Assembly: GCA_015065605.1 (NCBI GenBank)
Contig: SVPZ01000007.1
Location: forward strand, 1-64,000
Length of the DNA: 64,000 nucleotides
Source: Oscillospiraceae bacterium
GTDB taxonomy: Bacteria; Bacillota; Clostridia; Oscillospirales; Acutalibacteraceae
Direction of reading: 5' to 3'
Shown: in pieces, positions 6,580-15,109 of the stretch
How the letters are laid out: every line of letters starts with the position of its first letter
Numbering within the stretch: the stretch's first letter is position 1
Position numbers and translations under genes: made by a program
Notes under the pieces: generated by a model
Told to the model about the DNA's origin: nothing
Seen by the model: only the letters and a program-made list of their open reading frames with translations
The model's database searches: none

Positions 6580-9081
6580 ATGAAATTTTCTTTTTCAACT
6601 AAGGGTTGGCACGGAATTTCTTTTGATGAATTCTGTGAAATTGCAAATGAACTTAAGTTTCAGGGTATTGAACTTCATAACGTGTATAACGACCTTTTTA
6701 CAGATAAAAACGGTGCATTCAGTGAGCATAACGCCCCTCTTACTTTAAGAAAACTTTATGAAAAGAAGTTATCGATTCCCTGTATTGACACTATATGTAA
6801 TATCGGGGATATAAACGATAAAGAAAAAAGCGTAGAAGAAATCAAGAAATGTATTAATATTGCAAGTAATTTGCATATTCCTTTTATCCGTCTGCACGCT
6901 TCTCATTCTGACGATAAAGACGCTTCGGTTGATAATACCGTTTGTATAGTCGAAGAAACTCTTTCTTTGGCAGAGGAAAAGGGTATAGCGCTTCTTCTTG
7001 AAACCTCGGGTATCTTTTCAAATACCGAACTTCTTCGCGACGTTCTCGAACGCTTTGCAAGTGACAGTCTTTCTGCGCTTTTAGATATGTATTCTGCCTT
7101 CTTTGAGGGCAAGGAGGATGCCGAACAGATTATCAAAAATCTTGGAGCATACGTTAAACACGTTCATATCAGAGATGCCGTTAAAACCGAGGAAGGTTAC
7201 GAGCATTGTCTTATCGGTGAAGGCGAACTTCCCATTGACGAAATGATGTCGGCGCTCAGAAGCGTAAACTACGACGGTTATTTTTCTCTTATATGGGACC
7301 CTGCTTGGTGTGAAGAGCTTGACGATATGGAGATAATCTTCTCGCAGTTCGTAAACTTCTTGAAGCAGTACGGTGATATTTCACGTAACGAATCAACCCT
7401 TTACTATAATAAATCCCATACGGGTAAATTCGTTTGGAAAAAGGATTTGCTTATTGATTTAACCTTCCCTCAGGTGCTTGATAAGATGGTTGAGGAATTC
7501 CCTGACCAGTACGCCTTTAAATATACTACTCTTGATTACACAAGAACCTACAGTGAGTTCAGAGATGACGTCGATACCTTCGCACGTGCTCTTATTGCTA
7601 TGGGTGTTAAGGCAGGAAGCAAGGTTGCCGTATGGGCTTCCAACGTACCTCAGTGGTATATTGCTTTCTGGGCAACCACTAAAATCGGTGCAATTCTTGT
7701 TACGGTTAATACTGCTTATAAGATTCACGAGGCTGAATATCTTTTAAAGCAGTCCGACACTCATACTCTTGTTATGACCGAAGGCAGTAAGGATACTAAT
7801 TACGGTGAAATTATTGCAAGACTTTGTCCCGAACTTGAAAATATGAAAGCAGGGCAGACCCTTCACAGTAAAAAACTTCCGTTTTTAAGAAACGTAATTA
7901 CGGTAGGCTTTAAGCAAAAGGGCTGTATGACCTGGAATGAAGCCGTTGCACGTTCAAGCGAGGTTTCTTTAAGCGAGGTTTACAGAATGGCTTCCTTGGT
8001 TGACAAGGACGACGTATGTAATATGCAGTACACTTCGGGTACTACTGGCTTCCCCAAGGGTGTTATGCTTACCCACTATAACGTTGTAAATAACGGTAAG
8101 TATATAGGCGACCATATGGATTTATCTACTGCAGACAGAATGATGATTCAGGTTCCTATGTTCCATTGTTTCGGTATGGTGCTTTCTATGACTGCTTCTA
8201 TGACTCACGGCACGACTATGTATCCTATGCCGTATTTCTCACCCAAGCCTTCGCTTTCTTGCGTTCATAACGAGCATATTACCGCATTCAACGGCGTTCC
8301 TACGATGTTTATTGCTATGATGCAACATCCCGATTTTGATAAGACCGACTTTTCTTATATGCGAGTTGGTATTATGGCGGGTTCTAACTGTCCTGCCGAC
8401 CTTATGAAAAAGGCGACAGAGGTTATGAATATGAAGGAAATCGTATCTGTTTACGGACAGACCGAGGCAAGTCCCGGATGTACTATGAGCAGTTGGTACG
8501 ATTCTCTTGAAGTGCGAACCGAAACGGTAGGAAGCGCTTTTGCTAACGTAGAATGTAAAATAATCGATCCCGAAACAGGCGAAGACTGTCCTGACGGAGT
8601 AAACGGCGAATTTGTAGCGCGTGGTTATAATATTATGAAGGGCTATTATAAAATGCCCAAGGCTACTGCGTCCGCTATCGATAAAGACGGATGGCTTCAT
8701 ACGGGTGACCTTGCTTGCAGACGACCCGACGGTAATTATCTTATTACGGGACGTCTTAAGGATATGATTATCAGAGGCGGAGAGAATATTTATCCTAAAG
8801 AAATTGAGGAATTTATTTTCACCTGTCCTAAGGTACGCGACGTTCAGGTAATCGGTGTTCCCGATAAACAGTACGGCGAAGAAATTATGGCTTGTATTAT
8901 TCTTAAAGACGGTGAAACTATGACCGAAGAAGAAATTAAGTCTTACATCGCCGCTAATATGGCGCGTCATAAGGTTCCTCGTTATATTGATTTTGTTGAT
9001 AAATTCCCGATGAACGCGGCAGGAAAAATATTAAAATATAAAATGAGAGAAGATGCCGCAAAGAAATTAGGTCTTGAATAA
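6580..9081 (+). CDS. Fusion: xylose-isomerase-like TIM barrel and acyl-CoA synthetase
   Basis: One 833-residue frame joins two enzymes. Residues 1 to about 270 form a sugar phosphate isomerase/epimerase-type TIM barrel with LLLET, LLDMYS and HVHIRDA metal-site segments; the last strand reads SLIWDP where SLEW is usual, so one metal-binding Glu appears to be Ile. Residues from about 283 form an ANL-superfamily AMP-binding acyl-CoA synthetase with YTSGTTGFPKG (about 484), VYGQTEAS (about 624), HTGDL (about 707), GRLKDMIIRGGENIYP and the catalytic Lys in GKILK (about 815). The synthetase half looks fully competent for acyl adenylation and thioester formation. It starts 3 bases after the LeuA-like gene, and its stop overlaps the next start (TAATG), so expression is coupled. 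The physiological substrate is unknown. Confidence 0.85.
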   Translation: MKFSFSTKGWHGISFDEFCEIANELKFQGIELHNVYNDLFTDKNGAFSEHNAPLTLRKLYEKKLSIPCIDTICNIGDINDKEKSVEEIKKCINIASNLHIPFIRLHASHSDDKDASVDNTVCIVEETLSLAEEKGIALLLETSGIFSNTELLRDVLERFASDSLSALLDMYSAFFEGKEDAEQIIKNLGAYVKHVHIRDAVKTEEGYEHCLIGEGELPIDEMMSALRSVNYDGYFSLIWDPAWCEELDDMEIIFSQFVNFLKQYGDISRNESTLYYNKSHTGKFVWKKDLLIDLTFPQVLDKMVEEFPDQYAFKYTTLDYTRTYSEFRDDVDTFARALIAMGVKAGSKVAVWASNVPQWYIAFWATTKIGAILVTVNTAYKIHEAEYLLKQSDTHTLVMTEGSKDTNYGEIIARLCPELENMKAGQTLHSKKLPFLRNVITVGFKQKGCMTWNEAVARSSEVSLSEVYRMASLVDKDDVCNMQYTSGTTGFPKGVMLTHYNVVNNGKYIGDHMDLSTADRMMIQVPMFHCFGMVLSMTASMTHGTTMYPMPYFSPKPSLSCVHNEHITAFNGVPTMFIAMMQHPDFDKTDFSYMRVGIMAGSNCPADLMKKATEVMNMKEIVSVYGQTEASPGCTMSSWYDSLEVRTETVGSAFANVECKIIDPETGEDCPDGVNGEFVARGYNIMKGYYKMPKATASAIDKDGWLHTGDLACRRPDGNYLITGRLKDMIIRGGENIYPKEIEEFIFTCPKVRDVQVIGVPDKQYGEEIMACIILKDGETMTEEEIKSYIAANMARHKVPRYIDFVDKFPMNAAGKILKYKMREDAAKKLGLE

Positions 9082-9887
9082 TGGTAGAAAATAAATTTTT
9101 TGCGGTTGATTCGCACTGTCATATCTATCCCGAAAAAATTGCTCAAAAAGCAGTGGCGGGAACCGATAGGTTTTACGATACCGTTGCTCAGGGTGACGGT
9201 ACCGTTAAAAATCTTTTCGAAATGGGCGAAAGTGCAGGAATTGACCATTTTGTAGTTCAGTCTGTTGCTACCACGCCAAAACAGGTGAAAAGCATAAATG
9301 AATTTATTGCCGAAACCGTGAGCAAGGATAGGGAAAAACTTACGGGACTCGGAACTCTTCATCCCGACAGTCTTGATATAGAAGGCGACGTTAAACATCT
9401 TATGGAACTTGGGCTTAAGGGTGTTAAGCTTCATCCCGATATTCAGCAGTTTCCCTGTGATAATGATAACTGTATGAAGATATACGAGCTTTGTGAGAAA
9501 AACGGTCTTATTCTCCTTATGCATACGGGGGATTACAGATATGATTTTTCAAATCCTAACCGTGTAAAGCCTATTCTTGAACGCTTTAAGGAACTTAAAT
9601 TCATAGGCGCTCATCTTGCAGGTTGGTCGATATGGAGCGAAGCCTACAGTGAACTGAGTCAGTACGAAAATCTTTACGTTGACTGTTCCTCTTGCTTTGG
9701 TTTTGGAAAGGTGACTGAAATTGAAAGCATTATGAAGAAGTACGGCGCTGACAGAATTCTTTTCGGAACCGATTATCCTATGTGGTCTCCCGTTAAAGAA
9801 ATGGAAACCTTTTTATCTCTCGATTTTACCGATAGTGAAAAGGAAAAGATGTTGGGACTTAATGCTAAAAAACTGTTCGGTATATAA
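9081..9887 (+). CDS. Amidohydrolase 2 family metal-dependent hydrolase
   Basis: TIM-barrel amidohydrolase of 268 residues, of the family that includes aminocarboxymuconate-semialdehyde decarboxylase-like enzymes. Metal-site segments are all present: DSHCHIYPE near the N-terminus, KLHPDIQ, LLMHTGD, GAHLAGW and the catalytic Asp in LFGTDYPMW. The ATG overlaps the stop of the fusion gene by one base, and a terminator follows. It is the last gene of the leucine-T-box operon. It could hydrolyse or decarboxylate a product of the upstream acyl-CoA synthetase, but no substrate can be read from the sequence. Confidence 0.82.
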   Translation: MVENKFFAVDSHCHIYPEKIAQKAVAGTDRFYDTVAQGDGTVKNLFEMGESAGIDHFVVQSVATTPKQVKSINEFIAETVSKDREKLTGLGTLHPDSLDIEGDVKHLMELGLKGVKLHPDIQQFPCDNDNCMKIYELCEKNGLILLMHTGDYRYDFSNPNRVKPILERFKELKFIGAHLAGWSIWSEAYSELSQYENLYVDCSSCFGFGKVTEIESIMKKYGADRILFGTDYPMWSPVKEMETFLSLDFTDSEKEKMLGLNAKKLFGI

Positions 9888-9900
9888 AAAATCTTTTAAA

Positions 9901-9940
9901 AGGTCTGTTTTTGATAAAAAACAGACCTTTATTATTTTTT
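9901..9940 (+). terminator. Terminator of the T-box operon
   Basis: AGGTCTGTTTTT / AAAAACAGACCT (9901-9912/9916-9927) with a short loop is followed by a T-rich tract. Confidence 0.85.
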
Positions 9941-9977
9941 AAGTATGTTATATAATATGCTTAAAGAGGTGAGATAA

Positions 9978-11201
9978 GTGAGAATATTAAATTTTGGCTC
10001 TTGTAATATTGATTACGTTTATACGGTAGAACATATCGTTGTTCCCGGTGAAACTGTTTCCAGCAGCAAACTCGAACTTTTTGCGGGAGGAAAGGGACTT
10101 AACCAGTCTATAGCCGCTGCAAGAGCAGGCGCAAAGGTTTTTCACGCAGGTTGTCTTGGTAATGACGGCGGTATGCTGAAAGAGGTTCTGGTTGACAGCG
10201 GTGTTGATATATCAAACGTAACCGAACTTGACACTAAAAACGGACATGCAATAATTCAGGTCAGCAGTCAGGGTGAAAACAGTATTTTTCTTTACCCCGG
10301 TTCAAACGCCCTTGTGACCAAAGAAATTATCGATAGCGTTCTTAAAAAATTCGGTAAAGACGATATACTTCTTTTGCAGAATGAAATAAGTAACGTTCAT
10401 TATATAATAGACGAAGCCTTCAGTAAGGGTATGATTATTGCCTTTAACCCTGCACCCTTTACGCAATCGCTTAAAAGTATTGATTTTTCAAAAATCGGTT
10501 ATCTTATTTTAAACGAAACCGAGGCTATGGGCTTTACGGGTATAAGCGATACGCAGTTGTGTCTTGACTATATATGCAATAGATTTAAAAATCTTACGGT
10601 GATTTTAACGCTGGGAAAAGAGGGAAGCGTTTACCGTCATAACGATGAGACTATTCATCAGTCGGCATTTGACGTAAAGGCTGTAGATACAACTGCGGCA
10701 GGGGATACCTTTATAGGATATTTTCTTGCTTCAATATGCGACGGTGTGGGTATTAAAAAGGCGCTTAAAACTGCAAGTTGCGCTTCAGCTGTCACCGTTT
10801 CTAAAATGGGCGCCGCCCCGTCTATTCCTTATATGAGTGAGGTAAAGGAGGCGCTTATAAACCTTAAGGAACTTTCCCTTGATAAACGAAGACTAACCTC
10901 TAAAAAAATTGAAGCCTATATTGAAGAAAATTTAAAAACTGCCAACCTTAAGGGAATAGCCGAGATTTTAGGTTATACAAAGGAATACGCAGGCACTATA
11001 ATAAAAAAAGAAACAGGACTTACTTTTTCAGCGCTTTTGCAGAAAAAGAAATGTGAAAAAGCCGCAGAACTTCTTACTAAAACAACTATGAGTGTTGGTG
11101 AAATAATAGAAGAAACAGGCTATGCAAATCAGTCTTTTTTCAGAAAACAGTTTAAAGAAATTTATGGTACGACCCCTTTGAATTTCAGAAAGGAAAATTA
11201 A
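9978..11201 (+). CDS. PfkB-type sugar kinase fused to an AraC-type DNA-binding domain
   Basis: Protein of 407 residues. The N-terminal part (1 to about 295) is a ribokinase/PfkB carbohydrate kinase with GGKGLNQ at 37-43 and the catalytic DTTAAGD segment near 240 (second Gly of DTTGAGD replaced by Ala). The C-terminal part (about 305-407) is an AraC/XylS two-helix-turn-helix domain, with a first HTH around IAEILGYTKEY and a second ending in GYANQSFFRKQFKEIYG. It starts at GTG behind AGAGGTGA. Two nucleoside hydrolase-like genes follow at once, so it may both sense and phosphorylate ribose or a related sugar released from nucleosides. The fused layout is uncommon and the regulatory idea is inference. 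Confidence 0.85.
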   Translation: MRILNFGSCNIDYVYTVEHIVVPGETVSSSKLELFAGGKGLNQSIAAARAGAKVFHAGCLGNDGGMLKEVLVDSGVDISNVTELDTKNGHAIIQVSSQGENSIFLYPGSNALVTKEIIDSVLKKFGKDDILLLQNEISNVHYIIDEAFSKGMIIAFNPAPFTQSLKSIDFSKIGYLILNETEAMGFTGISDTQLCLDYICNRFKNLTVILTLGKEGSVYRHNDETIHQSAFDVKAVDTTAAGDTFIGYFLASICDGVGIKKALKTASCASAVTVSKMGAAPSIPYMSEVKEALINLKELSLDKRRLTSKKIEAYIEENLKTANLKGIAEILGYTKEYAGTIIKKETGLTFSALLQKKKCEKAAELLTKTTMSVGEIIEETGYANQSFFRKQFKEIYGTTPLNFRKEN

Positions 11202-11202
11202 A

Positions 11203-12075
11203 ATGAATAAAGTTTTAACTATACCCGAAGGAAAAATCGACGTTGTAATCGATACAGATGCTTTTGCAGACAGCATTTGGGAAATGGATGACCAATATGC
11301 AATAGCCTATCTTCTTACCTTTGATAAGTTTAACGTAAAGGCTTTTTATACTTATATGGCAGGGGATGACTCTGTAAGGGGTATATCGGAAGTTGTTAAC
11401 CGTTGCGGCAGAGAAGATTTAAGCTCCGTTATTTTCAAAGGCTGTACAAAAAGAACCAACGTAAATGACCCCGAAAAAAGCGAAGCGGCGCTTGACCTTA
11501 TTGAGCGTAGCAAGAACTACAGTAAAGAAAATCCTCTTTACGTAATAGCTATAGGCCCTGTTACCAATATAGCTGATGCTTTGCTTATTGATCCCACTTT
11601 AGAGGAACGTATAGTTTTGGTGGCTTTGTTTGGTCACGATTTTAAACAGCCTATTACCGATGAATACAATTTGGCAAAGGATTTGGTGGCTTCAAAGGTA
11701 ATTATGGAAACCAACGTGCCCATAATGTTGGTGCCCTGTATTGACGTTGCTAAAAAACTCGTTATGTCTTATAACGAATGTGTCGAACAATGGCAGGGTA
11801 AAAACGATATAGGCGATTATCTTATTTACTGTATGGGGCTTATGTGTAAAGAGGAGTATAGACCAAATCTTAAGCGTGTTATCTGGGATGCAGTTCCCGT
11901 TGCGCTCCTCAGCCATCCCGAGTGGGTTACCTACGAAATAACCGAAAGACCGTGGCTTACCTTTGATAAGCATTGGCTTTTCGGCAAAAATGATGGAAAA
12001 ATTCTTTACGTCAGCGATATAAACAGCGAAGCAATAAAAAAAGATATATTTGAAAGGATTAAAAACTATGAATAA
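11203..12075 (+). CDS. Nucleoside hydrolase (IUNH family)
   Basis: Inosine/uridine-preferring nucleoside hydrolase-like protein of 290 residues, which would cleave the N-glycosidic bond of nucleosides to a base and ribose. The Ca2+-site motif is present in extended form, DTDAFADSIWEMDDQYA (17-33), with all three aspartates. The C-terminal FDKHW carries the last Asp. It starts one base after the kinase/AraC gene and overlaps the next paralogue by 8 bases, so the three genes form one operon for nucleoside salvage. Exact substrate is not readable. Confidence 0.83.
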   Translation: MNKVLTIPEGKIDVVIDTDAFADSIWEMDDQYAIAYLLTFDKFNVKAFYTYMAGDDSVRGISEVVNRCGREDLSSVIFKGCTKRTNVNDPEKSEAALDLIERSKNYSKENPLYVIAIGPVTNIADALLIDPTLEERIVLVALFGHDFKQPITDEYNLAKDLVASKVIMETNVPIMLVPCIDVAKKLVMSYNECVEQWQGKNDIGDYLIYCMGLMCKEEYRPNLKRVIWDAVPVALLSHPEWVTYEITERPWLTFDKHWLFGKNDGKILYVSDINSEAIKKDIFERIKNYE

Positions 12076-12955
12076 TCTTAAATTACCCAAGGGAAAATTT
12101 GACGTAGTAGTAGATACCGCTATTGCAGTGGGTTATTATATGGAATGTGACGAACAGTTCGCCATAGGTTATATGCTCAAAGAAGATATTTTTGATATAA
12201 AGGCTTTTTATCTTGACCTTACTGCAGATGAACATTGGTACGGTTGCAGATATAACGCTGTAAAGGATTTGCTTGACGTTACGGGAAACAGTGATAAATA
12301 TTCACTTATAAAAAGAGGTGGCAACAGACGTCTTGACGTAAATAATCCCGAAAGAAGCGAATCTGCGCTCGATTTGGTTCAAAGAGCAAAGAACTATAGC
12401 GAAGAAAATCCTCTTTACGTATTTGCTATAGGAACAATGACAAATATAGCAACTGCTTTGCTAATCGACCCGTCAATAAGCAAAAATATTGTGATTGTTT
12501 GGGTGGGCGGTCATAGTTTTGAATATGAAGATACCAACGAATACAATTTAAAAAGCGACTTTGCTGCATCTAAAATAGTTCTTGAAAGCTCTGCTCCTTT
12601 AATTCTTGTTCCTTGTATGGGTGTAGCAAGTAAACTTTTGGTAACAACCGACGAGTGTGTTGAGGCTTTTGACGGTAAAGATGCTTTATGTGAATATATC
12701 CTCGATTATCTTCACAAAATGGCGCCTGATGCTTATAAGTTTAAAAATATGAAACGTATTATCTGGGATGGATTAGCACCTGCGCTGTTTTTGCAAGAAA
12801 ACCAAGAACTTGTAAAGTACAGGGTAGAAAACCGTCCTACAGTCAGTGAAGATATGCACTGGGTATTTAATGACGAGAGTAAAAAAATACTTTATGCTTA
12901 TGATATTGACGTAGAAAAACTTAAAAAGCATATGCTTGATACAATTTCAAAATAA
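12068..12955 (+). CDS. Nucleoside hydrolase-like paralogue with altered metal site
   Basis: Second IUNH-like protein, 295 residues from the ATG at 12068, chosen because AAAGGA precedes it at good spacing and the frame overlaps the upstream stop by 8 bases. It is clearly a paralogue of its neighbour (matching SESALDLVQRAKNYSEENPLY and TNIATALLIDP regions). Two of the Ca2+-binding aspartates are changed: DTD reads DTA (Ala18) and DDQ reads DEQ (Glu29). Asp16, Asp28 and the C-terminal DMHW remain. It may be catalytically altered or act as a partner subunit of the first protein. Confidence 0.8.
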   Translation: MNNLKLPKGKFDVVVDTAIAVGYYMECDEQFAIGYMLKEDIFDIKAFYLDLTADEHWYGCRYNAVKDLLDVTGNSDKYSLIKRGGNRRLDVNNPERSESALDLVQRAKNYSEENPLYVFAIGTMTNIATALLIDPSISKNIVIVWVGGHSFEYEDTNEYNLKSDFAASKIVLESSAPLILVPCMGVASKLLVTTDECVEAFDGKDALCEYILDYLHKMAPDAYKFKNMKRIIWDGLAPALFLQENQELVKYRVENRPTVSEDMHWVFNDESKKILYAYDIDVEKLKKHMLDTISK

Positions 12956-12968
12956 TTTTGCCTTTTTT

Positions 12969-13011
12969 ATAAGCGATACGAAGAATTTTCTTCGTATCGC
13001 TTATTTTTTTT
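12969..13011 (+). terminator. Terminator of the nucleoside operon
   Basis: A stem of about 16 bp (ATAAGCGATACGAAGA / TCTTCGTATCGCTTAT) is followed by TTTTTTT. Confidence 0.9.
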
Positions 13012-13051
13012 GAAAAATTTATAAAAAATTTCACTAATTTTAAAAAAACTA

Positions 13052-13080
13052 TTGCAATTTATATAAAATTGCTCTATAAT
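13052..13080 (+). promoter_or_regulatory. Promoter of the mraZ division cluster
   Basis: TTGCAA (13052-13057) and TATAAT (13075-13080) with a 17-base spacer lie directly upstream of the MraZ-type repeats. Confidence 0.8.
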
Positions 13081-13086
13081 AACAAT

Positions 13087-13136
13087 AAAAGTGGTTGAAA
13101 GTGGAGTAAAAATCCATTGAAGTGTAGCAAAGTGGT
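13087..13136 (+). promoter_or_regulatory. Putative MraZ-binding repeats
   Basis: GTGG/GTGT boxes occur at 13091, 13101, 13122 and 13132, each preceded by AA or GA. They form two pairs with 10-bp pitch inside each pair. MraZ proteins bind short direct repeats of this kind in front of their own gene and repress the division cluster. Confidence 0.6.
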
Positions 13137-13159
13137 GAAAATGAAGGGAGTGAGGCTCT

Positions 13160-13585
13160 GTGTTATACGGTGGATATCAACATAATATCGATAAGAAGGG
13201 CAGAGTGTTCATTCCTTCTAAAATGCGTGATGAACTCGGTGCAGAGTTTATCATCTGTAAAGGTATATACGGCAAAAGATGCCTTTGCGTTTATTCACTT
13301 GCCGAGTGGGAAAAGTTGGTTGAAAATATCGGCACCCTTCCCGTAACTAAATCAAGTGTTGTCAAACGTTTTCTTTACGACGGCGCTTTTAACGTTGAAT
13401 GTGATGCGCAGGGAAGAATACTTATTCCCAACGTACTTAGAGAATATGCTGAGCTTGAGAGTGAGGCTCATATTATCGGTATGGATACAAACCTTGAAAT
13501 ATGGAATACGACTCTCTGGCAGGAAGAAAACGAAAAATATACTCCCGAGTCTGTTGCTTCTATTATGGAAGAACTTAACTTTTAA
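13160..13585 (+). CDS. mraZ: Transcriptional regulator MraZ
   Basis: Protein of 141 residues with two SpoVT/AbrB-like domains, as in MraZ, the regulator at the head of division and cell-wall clusters. The N-terminal GGYQHNIDKKGRVFIPSKMR and the second-domain DAQGRILIPNVLREYA are diagnostic. It starts at GTG behind GAAGGGAGTGAGG. Direct repeats lie 24-70 bases upstream of the start, so it probably autoregulates. rsmH follows after 11 bases. Confidence 0.95.
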   Translation: MLYGGYQHNIDKKGRVFIPSKMRDELGAEFIICKGIYGKRCLCVYSLAEWEKLVENIGTLPVTKSSVVKRFLYDGAFNVECDAQGRILIPNVLREYAELESEAHIIGMDTNLEIWNTTLWQEENEKYTPESVASIMEELNF

Positions 13586-13596
13586 GGTGAAGCAAT

Positions 13597-14517
13597 ATGG
13601 AGTTTAAACATTACTCGGTGCTTTTAAATGAAACTATTGAAGAACTGAATATAAAACCCGACGGAATATACGTTGACGGTACCGCAGGCGGAGCAGGGCA
13701 TTCAAAGGAAATCGCCAAACGTTTAAAAAACGGAATGCTTTATGCTCTGGACCAAGACCCTGATGCAGTAGCGGTTGCTACCGAAAGACTTAAAGGACTT
13801 CCCGCAAAGGTAATTAAAAGCAATTTTTCGGATATGAAAAAGGTTCTTGGCGGTGAGGGTGTAGAAAAGGTTGACGGAATACTTTTAGACCTTGGAGTTT
13901 CTTCCTATCAGCTCGACGAAGGGGAAAGAGGTTTTTCTTATCATAAAGATGCTTTTCTTGATATGCGAATGAGTAAAGAAGGAAAAACCGCAGCCGACCT
14001 TGTAAATAATTTATCGGTTTACGAACTTGCCGATATATTCAGAATGTACGGCGAAGAAAAATTCGCCATGAAGATAGCAAGAGAAATAGTTAAAGAAAGA
14101 GAAAAAGAACCTATTGAGCGCACCGTAAGACTTGCTCAGATAATCGCAAACAGTGTTCCTGCGGCGGCAAGACGTGACGGTCATCCTGCAAGAAAGTGCT
14201 TTCAGGCATTGAGAATTGCAGTAAACGGTGAACTCGACGTATTAAAAAGCGTTCTCGACGATGCTTTTGATTTACTTAATAAAGACGGCGTACTTGCAAT
14301 AATTACCTTCCATTCTTTAGAAGATTTAATGGTAAAGCATAAATTCAAGGAATTTACCGTGGGCTGTACCTGTCCTCCCGATATACCCGTTTGCGTGTGT
14401 GGGAAAGCTCCTCGCGGAAAGGTAATACATAAAAAAGGAATTGACCCTTCAAGTGAAGAATTAAAGGAAAATCAGAGAAGCAGAAGTGCGAAACTGAGAA
14501 CTATAATAAAACTGTAA
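13597..14517 (+). CDS. rsmH: 16S rRNA (cytosine(1402)-N(4))-methyltransferase
   Basis: SAM-dependent methyltransferase of 306 residues that modifies C1402 of 16S rRNA at the decoding centre. The SAM loop DGTAGGAGHS is at 27-36. LDLGVSSYQLDEGERGFSY, the zinc-like CTCPPDIPVCVCG segment and the C-terminal NQRSRSAKLR are typical of RsmH (MraW). Its place behind mraZ is conserved among bacteria. Confidence 0.96.
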   Translation: MEFKHYSVLLNETIEELNIKPDGIYVDGTAGGAGHSKEIAKRLKNGMLYALDQDPDAVAVATERLKGLPAKVIKSNFSDMKKVLGGEGVEKVDGILLDLGVSSYQLDEGERGFSYHKDAFLDMRMSKEGKTAADLVNNLSVYELADIFRMYGEEKFAMKIAREIVKEREKEPIERTVRLAQIIANSVPAAARRDGHPARKCFQALRIAVNGELDVLKSVLDDAFDLLNKDGVLAIITFHSLEDLMVKHKFKEFTVGCTCPPDIPVCVCGKAPRGKVIHKKGIDPSSEELKENQRSRSAKLRTIIKL

Positions 14518-14519
14518 GG

Positions 14520-15002
14520 ATGAGGCAAATGAACAATTTAAAGTATTATAACGACGCTTTAGCATACGATTTTCAGATGTTTATGCCCAAGGCAAAGCCT
14601 GAACCCGTAGAAAAAGATAACGTTATAAAAATGCCTTCTCAGAATATAAAGAAAAACAGCAGAGCAAAGACGGCGAAGCTTAACGTATCAAACAGCGCTT
14701 TTGCTATTTTTTCTGCAATTGTGTTGGTAGGCGCACTTTGCGCTAATTTATGTATGAGAATCAGTGTTAACGAACTTAATAATAATATTAATGAAGCAAA
14801 AACCTTGCTTAATGAAAAACACAGCGAATGCGTTGCTTTACAAATGGAATACGAAAACAGAATTTCGTATATTAACCTTGAAGCAGAGGCAACAAAACTC
14901 GGTATGAGAAAACTTGACCAGAATCAAGTAGTGTATATTCGTGTAAACGATAAAAATATGGCAAGAACCGCGGACGGTAAAATTTTAACATCAAATAAAT
15001 AA
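14520..15002 (+). CDS. ftsL: FtsL-like cell division protein
   Basis: Protein of 160 residues with a short basic cytoplasmic N-terminus, one membrane segment (about 60-80) and an external coiled-coil-like region (INEAKTLLNEKHSECVALQMEYENR), the bitopic layout of FtsL. Sequence is poorly conserved in this family, so the call rests on topology and on position between rsmH and a division penicillin-binding protein. FtsL forms a complex with FtsQ/DivIB and FtsB/DivIC at the septum. A second ATG at 14529 with GAGG in front is an equally good start. Confidence 0.78.
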   Translation: MRQMNNLKYYNDALAYDFQMFMPKAKPEPVEKDNVIKMPSQNIKKNSRAKTAKLNVSNSAFAIFSAIVLVGALCANLCMRISVNELNNNINEAKTLLNEKHSECVALQMEYENRISYINLEAEATKLGMRKLDQNQVVYIRVNDKNMARTADGKILTSNK

Positions 15003-15005
15003 GAG

Positions 15006-15034
15006 TTGCCGCATAGAACTTTGTGCGGTATAAT
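15006..15034 (+). promoter_or_regulatory. Internal promoter before the penicillin-binding protein
   Basis: TTGCCG (15006-15011) and TATAAT (15029-15034) are 17 bases apart. They lie upstream of the ATG at 15110 and would make a possible GTG start at 15023 untranslatable from this promoter. Confidence 0.55.
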
Positions 15035-15109
15035 ATAAATAAAGATACGGGAGTTGAAAATTCAGCTCTCGTTTCAAGCGTTTTAAAAGTATATGAAAAG
15101 AGGATGATT

